Assembly: GCA_017435565.1 (NCBI GenBank)
Contig: JAFSEU010000003.1
Location: forward strand, 60,407-124,406
Source: Oscillospiraceae bacterium
GTDB taxonomy: Bacteria > Bacillota > Clostridia > Oscillospirales > Ruminococcaceae
Direction: 5' to 3'
DNA: 64,000 nucleotides
Below are positions 33,356-41,663 of the stretch, one piece after another. The notes beneath the pieces were generated by a model, which made no database searches, had not been told where the DNA came from, and was given only the letters and a program-made list of their open reading frames with translations. A program made the position numbers and the translations under genes. Every line of letters begins with the position of its first letter. Position 1 is the stretch's first letter.

Positions 33356-33384
33356 ATAATATAGCATATTCGGCTGAATTTCAA
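33356..33384 (-). promoter_or_regulatory. Promoter for the LRR lipoprotein
   Basis: TTGAAA (33379-33384), 17 bases, TATTAT (33356-33361) on the minus strand, about 40 bases before the start codon. Confidence 0.6.
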
Positions 33385-33460
33385 GGTTTTATAATTAATT
33401 TAATATTTTTTCGATAATGGTTATATCACTTTTGTTATAGATACATATAACTGATAAAAA

Positions 33461-33489
33461 TTGACAAAAAGTTAATTATATGGTATAAT
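33461..33489 (+). promoter_or_regulatory. Perfect consensus promoter
   Basis: TTGACA, 17 bases, TATAAT, about 35 bases upstream of the zinc-ribbon/PH-like gene. Confidence 0.9.
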
Positions 33490-33522
33490 AATTATATATT
33501 AATTTCTTGGAGGAATATTTTT

Positions 33523-34215
33523 ATGGAAAATCAGCAAAATTTTTGCGTTAAATGCGGCGGTAAATTGGTTAACGGCATTTGTGCGAACTGCAATAATGCG
33601 TCAACAAATTTCGTTTCAGAGCAACAGGCTGCCAATACTGCCCCTGTATATGATTCAAATTTGCAACCCCAACAGGCACAGCAGTCCGTCCAATCTGTCA
33701 ATGAAATGCGATACAATGTCAACAACGGTGCATTTATTTCGCCTGAGGAATATCTTGTTTATAAAATTGGCAACAGTTATGCACAGTCATATATGATGAC
33801 AAGTAACGTAACAAAAGATTCTGTTGCAGTTACCAATAAAAGAGTTTATTACTCCGGTAAAACATATCTCGGAGCGCGTCGCTATAAAACTACACTTGTT
33901 GCTGATTTAAAGGAAATTAGTTGTGTGGGCATATATAAATCCTTTAATCTGTTAATGTTGATTATATCGATACTACTTGTATTGACAGGATTATATTTAG
34001 GTACAGAAGGCTCTGCTGAGGATTTGGTTCCGTTTTTGGTTATCGGCGGTATTATTGGCATTATCTGGGTTATGGCTACTGCAAAAACATTGCTTAAGAT
34101 TGACTATGCAGGCGGATGTATTGCAATGGACATAAAGTCATTTTCAAGCAAAGAGCTTGGCGAGTTCCGCTCTGCATTGTACCGTGCTAAGGATTTGATT
34201 ACCAAATATAATTAA
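33523..34215 (+). CDS. Zinc-ribbon membrane protein with PH-like domain
   Basis: The 230-residue protein starts with a zinc ribbon (FCVKCGGKLVNGICANC, residues 7-23), a Gln-rich linker, then a PH-like region (SNVTKDSVAVTNKRVYYSG, LKEISCVGIYKSF) interrupted by two membrane helices (about 145-165 and 170-190) and a closing FSSKELGEFRSALYRAK helix. This is a common Firmicutes membrane architecture of unknown role. GGAGG precedes the ATG. It is a single-gene unit ending at the hairpin at 34273. Confidence 0.8.
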   Translation: MENQQNFCVKCGGKLVNGICANCNNASTNFVSEQQAANTAPVYDSNLQPQQAQQSVQSVNEMRYNVNNGAFISPEEYLVYKIGNSYAQSYMMTSNVTKDSVAVTNKRVYYSGKTYLGARRYKTTLVADLKEISCVGIYKSFNLLMLIISILLVLTGLYLGTEGSAEDLVPFLVIGGIIGIIWVMATAKTLLKIDYAGGCIAMDIKSFSSKELGEFRSALYRAKDLITKYN

Positions 34216-34272
34216 GCGAACGCTTTGAAAAAGAAAACCGACAGACTTTAATTCTGATAGTGATAAAGAAGC

Positions 34273-34307
34273 ATAACCCGTGAAGAAATTCTTCACGGGT
34301 TATTTTA
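34273..34307 (+). terminator. Terminator
   Basis: A 13-bp stem (34273-34285 with 34291-34303) followed by TTTT. Confidence 0.85.
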
Positions 34308-34329
34308 ACACTTACAGATAAATTGGAAT

Positions 34330-35355
34330 TTACAGCTGATATCTATGTGTCACAGCAAATTCAGGTGCGAATTGTACTGCCACGGTTCTTTTTGTCAGAT
34401 TGAATACCACCGAATAGTTTTCATCGCCTGGAATATGGTTTTCGTGCAGCAGCCTGAAAGCATCTTCTTCGCTGATGATACCATTATGTGCCTCAAGATA
34501 TTCCTGATATGCAAGGTATCTGTCCTTGCCGAATCCTTCCATTTCAGGATTGTTATATATCAGAAAATTCGAGCATACCTGATACGGTTTTTCATTTCTG
34601 AGCACCTTCATTTCGCCGCCGACATACTCGATGATTGCACTGTTTCCGCTTGCGTCGGCAATCTGAAAATGTTCTATATTATCCTGCGGTGACATTGTAT
34701 AGCGTGTAAGAAAATCAAGTGCTTCTTCGACATTTCTGCATTTATCAATGATGCTTCGGTAAAGCGAACAATAGCACAGAGGAATCTTTTTGCCGTCCGT
34801 TTCAACTTCCGTTCCACCAGCAGTAAATACAACAAGTGCCAGTCCATGTGCGTTCATACCGTCCTGCATATCATAAGGAACACAAAGCGCTCTTGCACAG
34901 TCGAATGGTTTTTGGGTATCTACGCAAGCAGTATCTTTTATCCATTCGTTTTCATCAAGCTCCTGGTTGTCAGCCCAGCAGGCAACATAATATCCGAAAT
35001 CCTGAAAATTTGATAAACCGATTGTTTTACCTGTAATCTTGTTTTCGGCAAGTGTAACAATCGGTTGCTTTACAGGGGTATCGAGGTCATGGCAAAGCAG
35101 AAAATCTCCGTCTGAATTGTGTGCAGTAAAGCCTGAACAATCATGTTTTGGTTTATATAGGCTACCGATAAATGTTCCCTCTAAAATATGCTTTTTCTGA
35201 AATCTGTGCAAGTCTCTTAAGTCATAAGCACCGCATTTTAAAAATTCATCAAGTGCATAATCACCGTAATATGTAATCTCATAAGCGTTCTCTCCCGGAA
35301 ATTTGCGCAATGATTCTATCGTCCTGTTTTTGTTCTCATCATTAAATCGGAACAT
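34330..35355 (-). CDS. Linear amide C-N hydrolase (Ntn, choloylglycine-hydrolase-like)
   Basis: The 341-residue protein has the Ntn-hydrolase block HDCSGFTAHNSDGDF with Cys at residue 73 as the candidate nucleophile after autocleavage, then LLCHDLD. Further blocks are MNAHGLALVVFT and FQIADASGNSAIIEY. The 72-residue leader is closer to penicillin acyltransferase-like (C45/PF03417) relatives than to bile salt hydrolases, where Cys is residue 2. It has no signal peptide. The natural amide is unknown; candidates are N-acyl amino acids or bile-acid-like amides. It is a single gene with its own promoter. Confidence 0.82.
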   Translation of the reverse strand: MFRFNDENKNRTIESLRKFPGENAYEITYYGDYALDEFLKCGAYDLRDLHRFQKKHILEGTFIGSLYKPKHDCSGFTAHNSDGDFLLCHDLDTPVKQPIVTLAENKITGKTIGLSNFQDFGYYVACWADNQELDENEWIKDTACVDTQKPFDCARALCVPYDMQDGMNAHGLALVVFTAGGTEVETDGKKIPLCYCSLYRSIIDKCRNVEEALDFLTRYTMSPQDNIEHFQIADASGNSAIIEYVGGEMKVLRNEKPYQVCSNFLIYNNPEMEGFGKDRYLAYQEYLEAHNGIISEEDAFRLLHENHIPGDENYSVVFNLTKRTVAVQFAPEFAVTHRYQL

Positions 35356-35400
35356 AGTGTCATTCCCTCCTTTATCAAATTCTAATTTGTCATTAAGCCA

Positions 35401-35429
35401 ATTATAACAAATGTAATATAAAAAGTCAA
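35401..35429 (-). promoter_or_regulatory. Promoter for the Ntn hydrolase
   Basis: TTGACT (35424-35429), 17 bases, TATAAT (35401-35406) on the minus strand. Confidence 0.82.
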
Positions 35430-35443
35430 CGCCACAAGCAACG

Positions 35444-35480
35444 CAAAGTCACTTTTGACACAATATCAAAAGTGACTTTG
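35444..35480. repeat. Perfect 15-bp inverted repeat
   Basis: Positions 35444-35458 pair exactly with 35466-35480 around a seven-base loop. No T-tract follows on either strand. It lies just upstream of the Ntn hydrolase promoter and downstream of asnB, so it may be an asnB 3' end structure or an operator. Confidence 0.7.
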
Positions 35481-35498
35481 TAATACTTCTATATGACT

Positions 35499-35529
35499 AA
35501 CCGACTTAACAGCTGTCGGTTTGTTTTTT
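35499..35529 (+). terminator. Hairpin with T-tract of plus-strand polarity
   Basis: A 7-bp stem (35499-35505 with 35515-35521) followed on the plus strand by TGTTTTTT. Both neighbouring genes are on the minus strand, so its role is unclear. Confidence 0.5.
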
Positions 35530-35544
35530 GTATATGGAAATACT

Positions 35545-37083
35545 TTATCTCTTCACGAAATACTCCTCATACCATACAAGGAAGGTGTAAATTGTCCAGA
35601 CCTTTCTCCAGTTGTCGGAGTTACCATTGATATAATCATCGAAAATGGCATTGATTTCATCAAGATTAAAGAATTTTGCTGCCATATCGCTTGAAAACTT
35701 TGCCTTTACATCGCTGTTGTAGCGATCGTCTGCAAGCCAAATGCGAATAGGCACAACAAATCCAAGCTTTTTTCTGAATGCGATTTCATCGGGAATAACC
35801 TTTGACGCAGCTGTTCTGAAAGCAACCTTGTTTTGCTCCTGGTCAACCTTGAATTTTGACGGCATTCTTGAAGCAATGTCAAATACTCTCAAATCGGTAA
35901 GCGGCATTCTGATTTCAAGTCCTGCAGCCTCGCTCATCTTGTCAACGTTGAGGTAAATATCGCCCTCAAGCCATATCTGAATATCAACAGCGGACATTTT
36001 TGAAAGCGGGTCAAGTCCTTGCGTTTCCTCATAAATCTGTTTTGCAAGATTTATTGGAAGAACATCGGGGTTGTAGCTTTTGAGAATCCTTTGTTTTTCG
36101 TCCTCTTTCATGATGTTGGTGTTGCCGACATAGAAGGTGGGCAGATTATCACCGTATCTTTCAGCATTACGGTACATATTGTATCCGCCGAAGAATTCAT
36201 CGGCACCCTCGCCCGAATAGCAAAGCTTTGTCGATTTTGCTGTTTCAATGCAGCCCAAAGCAAAAGCAATTGCCGAAGCGTCACCCAAAGGCAGCTCCAT
36301 ATTGTACATTACATAGGGTACAATATCAAAATATGCCTGAGGCGTAATGTTGCATTTTCTGCATTCTCTGCCTAAAAGTTCGGCGGTTTGTTTTGCCAGA
36401 ACGGATTCATCAAACCTTTCCTCGTCATATCCGCATGAATTAGCCACCTTAACATCCGACATTGCCAACACATACGAAGAATCAACGCCGCCCGAAAGGA
36501 AGGACTCGGCAGTTTCCTCATCGGTTTTTACTTCCTGCATCATAAGCTCAACGGTTGAGTGAATCTCATCCGCCCACTGTTCAAGCGTTCTGGAATTATC
36601 AGGCTTAAACTCAGGTTTCCAATAGCGATTTATCTTGTATTCGCCGTTTTTCCACACAAGGCAGCAGCCGGGCATAAGCTTTTTAACGCCTTTGAAAAAC
36701 GTCCTTTCACCTGCAGGATAAGTCAGACTCATATATATCTGCAGCATATCGACATCAAGCTCTTTTTCAAAGCCTTCCTGCTCCATAATTGTGCGTATCA
36801 TTGTGCCGTATAGAATTTTACTATCCTTGGTAATGTAATAGTAAAACGGCTTTGTACCGAAGCGGTCTCTTATGCAGATAAGTTCATCGGCTTTGTCGTC
36901 ATAAAGTGCAAATGCGTACATTCCGTGCAAATGGTGTGCCATATCGCAGCCCCATTTTTCATAAGCCGCCGTCAGAATTCTTGCTTCGCGTTCTTCTCTG
37001 CCGAGATTGCTTTCGATTCCCAGAATATCGCAAAGCTGAACATGATTTCTTATATGTCCTCTGTATTCCTTGACTGTAATCAT
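35545..37083 (-). CDS. Asparagine synthetase-like protein lacking the glutaminase cysteine
   Basis: The 512-residue protein has an intact synthetase half: PP-loop SGGVDSS (197-203) and SGEGADEFFGGY (290-301). The N-terminal glutaminase domain is cut: it starts MITVKEYRGHIRNH, which aligns with the middle of the class II domain, so about 60 residues including the nucleophile Cys and the early Arg are absent. DRFGTKPFYYY is kept. No in-frame coding lies upstream, and AGAGG precedes the ATG, so the short start seems real. It may use free ammonia or work on another acid. It is flanked by GH13 and the Ntn hydrolase genes. Confidence 0.85.
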   Translation of the reverse strand: MITVKEYRGHIRNHVQLCDILGIESNLGREEREARILTAAYEKWGCDMAHHLHGMYAFALYDDKADELICIRDRFGTKPFYYYITKDSKILYGTMIRTIMEQEGFEKELDVDMLQIYMSLTYPAGERTFFKGVKKLMPGCCLVWKNGEYKINRYWKPEFKPDNSRTLEQWADEIHSTVELMMQEVKTDEETAESFLSGGVDSSYVLAMSDVKVANSCGYDEERFDESVLAKQTAELLGRECRKCNITPQAYFDIVPYVMYNMELPLGDASAIAFALGCIETAKSTKLCYSGEGADEFFGGYNMYRNAERYGDNLPTFYVGNTNIMKEDEKQRILKSYNPDVLPINLAKQIYEETQGLDPLSKMSAVDIQIWLEGDIYLNVDKMSEAAGLEIRMPLTDLRVFDIASRMPSKFKVDQEQNKVAFRTAASKVIPDEIAFRKKLGFVVPIRIWLADDRYNSDVKAKFSSDMAAKFFNLDEINAIFDDYINGNSDNWRKVWTIYTFLVWYEEYFVKR

Positions 37084-37164
37084 AGCTGTACCTCTTTTGT
37101 GAAAATTTTGTCTGTATAATTATTATATGCCTTTTGTGCTTTTGGTTTTGTCAAATCATAGAAT

Positions 37165-38865
37165 TTATCTGAAGCTTTTTACCCAGGTTATCAGTGAAGG
37201 AATGTGTGTCTGATTATAGACGTCACGCCGCATCTGGTCGGTAACATAGCCGTTGCGCTCCATAATTGCAAGAATAGCCTCTTGCAAGCCGGCGATTCTT
37301 CCCTTTTCAAAGGCTTCGTCAATTGCCGCAGATGTTATGCTTTCTGTTGCGGTTTTGAGGTTTTCGACTTCATTTATCTCTTTGGGTATTGCATTTTCTG
37401 AAGGTTTTTCTTCAAATGCTGCTTCAGCTTCAATTATGTTTTCGGAAATGTTCTCAACAGCGCACTCAACCTGTGCCGTTTTCTCTTCTTTTTCCTGGAT
37501 TATTACATTGAAACTGTTCTCGGCTTTTTCGGAAGGAACAAAAATATCACCCGAATTTGCCGCAATATTTACGCATATTGACCTGTTTGAAACGCTGACC
37601 TTTTTGCCCGTGAGCAAACCGATATATTCACTGCAATCTGAGCAGGGCAATGTCATAACGTAATCGCTGTCATCATTGTTTACTGCAATAATAACAGATT
37701 CACCGTTATAGCTTCGTGAAAATGCATACTGCCTGTTTGTCAGAAGCAGCTGACTGTAATCGCCGTAGGAAAGAGCTTTTGTATTCTGGCGGATTCTTCC
37801 CAAAGCAGATATAAGTTTTGTGCAGGGGTTTATGTCGTATGAATCCTTGTAATCATTAAGATTAAGGTGCGGACGCAGAGAATCATCCGAGCCACGTTCT
37901 TTTCTGCCTTCAATTCCGAATTCCGAGCCGTAGTAAATCGACGGTATGCCGGGCAGGGTGTATTCAAGAATATGCACGGGAGCAAAATGCGCCTTATTGT
38001 TCAGCTTTGTGTAAATACGCTCAACATCATGGTTGTCGGTAAAATTATAAAGCAGCATTTTACCATTACCCATATCGTAAAGACGTTTTACGGTGTGTGC
38101 AATTTCAAAATAGTTGTGGTCGTTGTGACCTGAATACAGCGCCTTGTGCAGATGATAATTCGTCACGCTGTGAAGCGTGTCCTCATTGACCCATCTTATA
38201 TAATCCCCGTGAATTACCTCGCCCATAAGCCAGAAATCGGGCTTTACCTGATTTGCTGTATTTCTAAGCGCCTTCATAAAATCAAAGTCAAGAACATCGG
38301 CAGCGTCAAGACGGATTCCGTCAACGTCAAATTCGCTTACCCAGAATCTTATTACATCGCAGATGTAGTTTTTGACTTCATCATTACGCTGGTTAAGCTT
38401 TGCAAGCAGATTGTATCCACCCCAGTTGTCATAGGAAAAACCGTCGTTATATTCGTTGTTTCCCCAGAAGTTCACGTTGCAGTACCAATCCTTGTAGCGT
38501 GAATTTTCTCTGCTGAGCTTTATGTCCTTAAAAGCAAAAAAGTCCCTTCCTGTGTGGTTGAAAACGCCGTCGAATATGACCTTGATTCCTTTGCCGTGGC
38601 ATCTTCTTACAAATGCTTTAAGGTCATCGTTAGTTCCAAGCCTTGAATCAAGCTTTTTGTAATCGGTTGTTTCATATCCGTGACCGACGGATTCAAACAG
38701 AGGACCTATATAAAGCGCATTGCATCCGATTTTTTCAATGTGTTCAATCCAACATTCAATTTCGTTGAGCCTGTGCTTCACAGCGGAATAGGAGTTCTGT
38801 TTTTCGGCACCGCAAAGCCCCAAAGGATATATATGATAGAAAACAGCTTCATCGTACCAAGCCAT
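37165..38865 (-). CDS. GH13 alpha-amylase-family enzyme with C-terminal extension
   Basis: The 566-residue cytoplasmic enzyme has the GH13 (beta/alpha)8 barrel: region I VIFDGVFNH (96-104), nucleophile Asp187 in DGIRLDAAD, acid/base Glu216 in LMGEVIHGD, and Asp280 in FTDNHD. The LFESVGHGYETTDY loop and lack of signal peptide suit cyclomaltodextrinase/neopullulanase-type enzymes that open imported malto-oligosaccharides. After the barrel and a small beta domain, a Glu-rich region (about 445-520) leads to a helical C-terminus (GRIAGLQEAILAIMERNGY) not usual for the family. GGGAGG precedes the ATG and a perfect promoter lies upstream. Confidence 0.92.
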   Translation of the reverse strand: MAWYDEAVFYHIYPLGLCGAEKQNSYSAVKHRLNEIECWIEHIEKIGCNALYIGPLFESVGHGYETTDYKKLDSRLGTNDDLKAFVRRCHGKGIKVIFDGVFNHTGRDFFAFKDIKLSRENSRYKDWYCNVNFWGNNEYNDGFSYDNWGGYNLLAKLNQRNDEVKNYICDVIRFWVSEFDVDGIRLDAADVLDFDFMKALRNTANQVKPDFWLMGEVIHGDYIRWVNEDTLHSVTNYHLHKALYSGHNDHNYFEIAHTVKRLYDMGNGKMLLYNFTDNHDVERIYTKLNNKAHFAPVHILEYTLPGIPSIYYGSEFGIEGRKERGSDDSLRPHLNLNDYKDSYDINPCTKLISALGRIRQNTKALSYGDYSQLLLTNRQYAFSRSYNGESVIIAVNNDDSDYVMTLPCSDCSEYIGLLTGKKVSVSNRSICVNIAANSGDIFVPSEKAENSFNVIIQEKEEKTAQVECAVENISENIIEAEAAFEEKPSENAIPKEINEVENLKTATESITSAAIDEAFEKGRIAGLQEAILAIMERNGYVTDQMRRDVYNQTHIPSLITWVKSFR

Positions 38866-38900
38866 ATTAAATTTCCTCCCAAGTTAAAAATCACTATAAA

Positions 38901-38929
38901 ATTATACTACTAAATGCACAAAATGTCAA
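38901..38929 (-). promoter_or_regulatory. Perfect consensus promoter for the GH13 gene
   Basis: TTGACA (38924-38929), 17 bases, TATAAT (38901-38906) on the minus strand. Confidence 0.9.
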
Positions 38930-38970
38930 CTTGTTGAAAACAAAAAATATGTCAAATTATCAAAATCAGC

Positions 38971-38999
38971 TTGCTAAATCTGATTTAATATGTTATATT
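38971..38999 (+). promoter_or_regulatory. Promoter for the GH51 gene
   Basis: TTGCTA, 17 bases, TATATT, about 28 bases upstream of the start codon and divergent from the GH13 promoter. Confidence 0.55.
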
Positions 39000-39026
39000 T
39001 ATAAAAACCGCATTTGGAGGCAATAT

Positions 39027-40517
39027 ATGAAAAATCTAAAACTTAAAGTAAACGCTTCAAAGCGTCTTAGTCACATAAACCGTGAAATTTACGGTCATTT
39101 TTCCGAGCATCTCGGCAGATGTATCTATAACGGGATTTTTGTCGGAAAAGATTCGGCTATTCCGAATACAAACGGCGTGAGAAACGATGTTATCGAAGCT
39201 TTTAAAAAAATATCTGTACCTGTTCTGCGCTGGCCGGGCGGTTGCTTTGCCGACGAATATCACTGGAAGGATGGAATAGGTGAATTGTCGGAGCGCAAAA
39301 AAATGGTTAATACTCATTGGGGCGCTGTGACCGAAGACAACAGCTTCGGAACCCATGAATTTATGGATTTGTGTGAAATCTTAGGGTGCGAACCGTACAT
39401 AGCCGCAAATTTAGGCAGCGGAACTGTGCAGGAAATGTCTGAATGGGTTGAATATATGACCTGTGCAGATGATACACCGATGGCAAACCTGCGCCGTAAA
39501 AATGGAAGAGAACACCCTTGGAAGCTTAAATATATAGGAATCGGTAACGAAAGCTGGGGCTGCGGCGGAAATATGCGCCCTGAATATTATGCCGATTTAT
39601 ACAGACAATATCAGACTTATTGCAGAAATTATAACTCAAATCAGCTTTATAAGGTTGCCTGCGGCCCTAATGCGGATGATTACAGCTGGACAGAAAAGCT
39701 GCTTGACTCAGTAAAGCATTGGCATACAAGCGCAATTTCACTGCATTATTATACAATTCCGACGGGTGATTGGTCACACAAGGGCGATGCGGTTGATTTT
39801 GATGAGAAGGAATATTATCAGACTATTCTTTCTACATTGAAAATGAAGGAGCTTATTGAACGTCACAGTGAAATTATGGATAAATATGACCCTGAAAAAA
39901 GAATCGGCTTGATTGTTGATGAATGGGGCTGCTGGTATGATGTTGAAAAAGGCACCAACCCGGGATTTTTATATCAGCAAAATTCAATGCGTGACGCACT
40001 TGTCGCCGCAATTAACCTGAATATCTTCAATGAACATTCTGATAGAGTTGTAATGGCAAACCTTGCTCAGGCTGTGAATGTTCTTCAGTCGCTGATACTT
40101 ACCGAGGGCGAAAAAATGGTGCTCACCCCGACATATCATATTTTCGATATGTTCTCATGCCATCAGGATAATGATTTGCTTGAATCAGATTGCGATAATT
40201 TTGAAGTTGCTTATAAAGATATATCAATCCCCGGAATATCAAAATCCGTATCTGTCGATGAAAACGGTGATATTATTGTAACGCTTGCAAACTGTGCTAT
40301 GAATGAGTCGGTGCAATTTAATATCGAATTTGAATGCTTTGAGCCTAAAGCCGCACACGGCAGAATTCTGCAGAGTGAAAGAATCAATGACTGCAACGAT
40401 TTCGAAACGCCCGACAGAGTAAAACCTGAGACCTTTGATAAAATTAAGCTCAAAGGTACAGCAGTTTCTTTTGAGCTGCCTGCTCTGAGCGTTGTCTCAA
40501 TAAGGCTTTCAAAATGA
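39027..40517 (+). CDS. GH51 alpha-L-arabinofuranosidase
   Basis: The 496-residue enzyme has the GH51 catalytic pair: acid/base Glu175 in IGIGNESWG and nucleophile Glu299 in [10 protein letters not shown]. Other family blocks are [20 protein letters not shown] at the N-terminus and [16 protein letters not shown]. It lacks a signal peptide and so releases arabinose from oligosaccharides inside the cell. A longer open frame upstream is excluded by TTGGAGG at the right distance from the ATG at 39027. It is divergent from the GH13 gene and is coupled to a small DUF6171 gene by ATGA. Confidence 0.96.
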   Translation: MKNLKLKVNASKRLSHINREIYGHFSEHLGRCIYNGIFVGKDSAIPNTNGVRNDVIEAFKKISVPVLRWPGGCFADEYHWKDGIGELSERKKMVNTHWGAVTEDNSFGTHEFMDLCEILGCEPYIAANLGSGTVQEMSEWVEYMTCADDTPMANLRRKNGREHPWKLKYIGIGNESWGCGGNMRPEYYADLYRQYQTYCRNYNSNQLYKVACGPNADDYSWTEKLLDSVKHWHTSAISLHYYTIPTGDWSHKGDAVDFDEKEYYQTILSTLKMKELIERHSEIMDKYDPEKRIGLIVDEWGCWYDVEKGTNPGFLYQQNSMRDALVAAINLNIFNEHSDRVVMANLAQAVNVLQSLILTEGEKMVLTPTYHIFDMFSCHQDNDLLESDCDNFEVAYKDISIPGISKSVSVDENGDIIVTLANCAMNESVQFNIEFECFEPKAAHGRILQSERINDCNDFETPDRVKPETFDKIKLKGTAVSFELPALSVVSIRLSK

Positions 40518-40765
40518 AAATTCAATGCAGAAAATGCCTGCTTGAAGATATGAACAGGGATGAATATATCAAATCATTGCAGGAATATATCACTTCATAT
40601 CCGTCAAGTGAGCGTGTTGATGATGAAACCTATAATATGCGGCTTGATATCTGCAAGGAATGCGATGAGCTTTCAAACGGGATGTGCGCAAAATGCGGCT
40701 GCTTTGTACAACTGCGTGCACTTAAGACGAAAGCTTGCTGTGCAAGCGAAAAAAAGCTCTGGTAG
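40514..40765 (+). CDS. Small DUF6171-like cysteine-rich protein
   Basis: The 83-residue protein begins [13 protein letters not shown] and has a second cysteine set [23 protein letters not shown], so at least two zinc-binding sites are likely. It matches the small DUF6171 family. It overlaps the GH51 stop by ATGA and is read as part of that transcript. No function is known. Confidence 0.8.
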   Translation: MKIQCRKCLLEDMNRDEYIKSLQEYITSYPSSERVDDETYNMRLDICKECDELSNGMCAKCGCFVQLRALKTKACCASEKKLW

Positions 40766-40776
40766 TATTAAGCTTG

Positions 40777-40805
40777 TTGACATATTTTGCAAATTGTGGT
40801 ATAAT
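40777..40805 (+). promoter_or_regulatory. Perfect consensus promoter for the DUF1292 gene
   Basis: TTGACA, 17 bases, TATAAT, starting 12 bases after the DUF6171 stop codon. Confidence 0.9.
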
Positions 40806-40866
40806 ATATCTGTGGAACAAACCGTTTCACAATTCTGAGTAATCAGTAATTTTAAGGAGTGTAATT

Positions 40867-41187
40867 ATGGCTGACGAATACAAGGACATTGACCTCGGTC
40901 AGGAAGAAATGGACGATGAAACCATTATCCTCACCGATGAAAACGGCGAAGAAGCTGAGTTTGAATATCTTGATTCCGTGGAGTACGAAGGAAGAGAATA
41001 TGTTGTTCTGTTTCCCGTTGACGATGATGATGATAACGACAGTGAGGTTATCATTCTTGTTGTTGAAGAATACAACGAGGATACCGATGAAGAAACCTTC
41101 GGTCCCGTCGAGGATGAAGAAACTCTCAACAAGGTTTTCGAGCTTTTCAAGGAAGCACATAAGGATGAATATAATTTCACCGAATAA
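40867..41187 (+). CDS. DUF1292 (YrzB-like) acidic protein
   Basis: The 106-residue, very acidic protein fits DUF1292: ETIILTDENGEEAEFEYLDSVEYEGREYVVL followed by EVIILVVEEYN and the closing ETLNKVFELFKEAHKDEY. In many Firmicutes the family lies in the ruvX/mreBH-alaS-yrrK region; here it stands alone with a strong promoter and terminator. AAGGAG precedes the ATG. No function is known. Confidence 0.92.
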   Translation: MADEYKDIDLGQEEMDDETIILTDENGEEAEFEYLDSVEYEGREYVVLFPVDDDDDNDSEVIILVVEEYNEDTDEETFGPVEDEETLNKVFELFKEAHKDEYNFTE

Positions 41188-41207
41188 TTTTTGCTTTAGT
41201 TATTTGG

Positions 41208-41238
41208 CACGGCAGCATTTTTATGCTGCCGTGTTTTG
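41208..41238 (+). terminator. Terminator
   Basis: An 11-bp stem (41208-41218 with 41223-41233), four-base loop, then TTTT. Confidence 0.88.
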
Positions 41239-41262
41239 CTTGTCAGAGAATTGAAGTTTTCA

Positions 41263-41305
41263 TAATAAAAAGCTCCCGTAAAGAATCAACGTCTTTGCGG
41301 GAGCT
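41263..41305 (-). terminator. Terminator after the OPT/PqqD unit
   Basis: A 14-bp stem with one mismatch (41271-41284 with 41292-41305) followed on the minus strand by TTTTATTATG. Confidence 0.82.
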
Positions 41306-41312
41306 GAATGTT

Positions 41313-41663
41313 TTATTGCTTGTAGGTTATAAACCCATAGCTTTCAAGAATCTGAAAATACTTTGCAAGCCTTTCGTAAAGCGGATGTGCCTTTTCGCCG
41401 AAATGCTTGTCCACAGCCTCACTGAGGGCTGCAATGTCAGTCTTTCCGTCGATAAGAGGCCAGACAAAGCTGCCGTTTTCATCGAGATGAACATAGCTGA
41501 TTTTCGGTTTTTTTAAAAGCTTCTGAGCAACGCGGTTGAATATCCCCTTGTTTATGATTTCGAGGGTGACAATTCCGTTATCGTCCGTTGTCCAGTTGAT
41601 GTCAGGATTTCTCAACGGTATTCGCTCAAGATAATTCTCGCTGTTTACATTTTTGTTTTTCAT
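41313..41663 (-). CDS. PqqD-like protein coupled to an OPT transporter
   Basis: The 116-residue protein has a PqqD-like C-terminal half: YVHLDENGSFVWPLIDGKTDI, ALSEAVDKHF and FQILESYGFITY, with about 45 extra N-terminal residues. Its ATG overlaps the TGA of the OPT transporter (ATGA), so it is translated by coupling. The open frame begins eight codons earlier inside the transporter gene. A PqqD fold next to a peptide transporter suggests a peptide-binding adaptor; no radical SAM enzyme is adjacent, so a RiPP role is not supported. Confidence 0.78.
   Translation of the reverse strand: MKNKNVNSENYLERIPLRNPDINWTTDDNGIVTLEIINKGIFNRVAQKLLKKPKISYVHLDENGSFVWPLIDGKTDIAALSEAVDKHFGEKAHPLYERLAKYFQILESYGFITYKQ

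Noticed and set aside
41313..41663. RiPP maturation cluster around the OPT-coupled PqqD gene
   Set aside because: No radical SAM enzyme, precursor peptide or dedicated exporter is adjacent.
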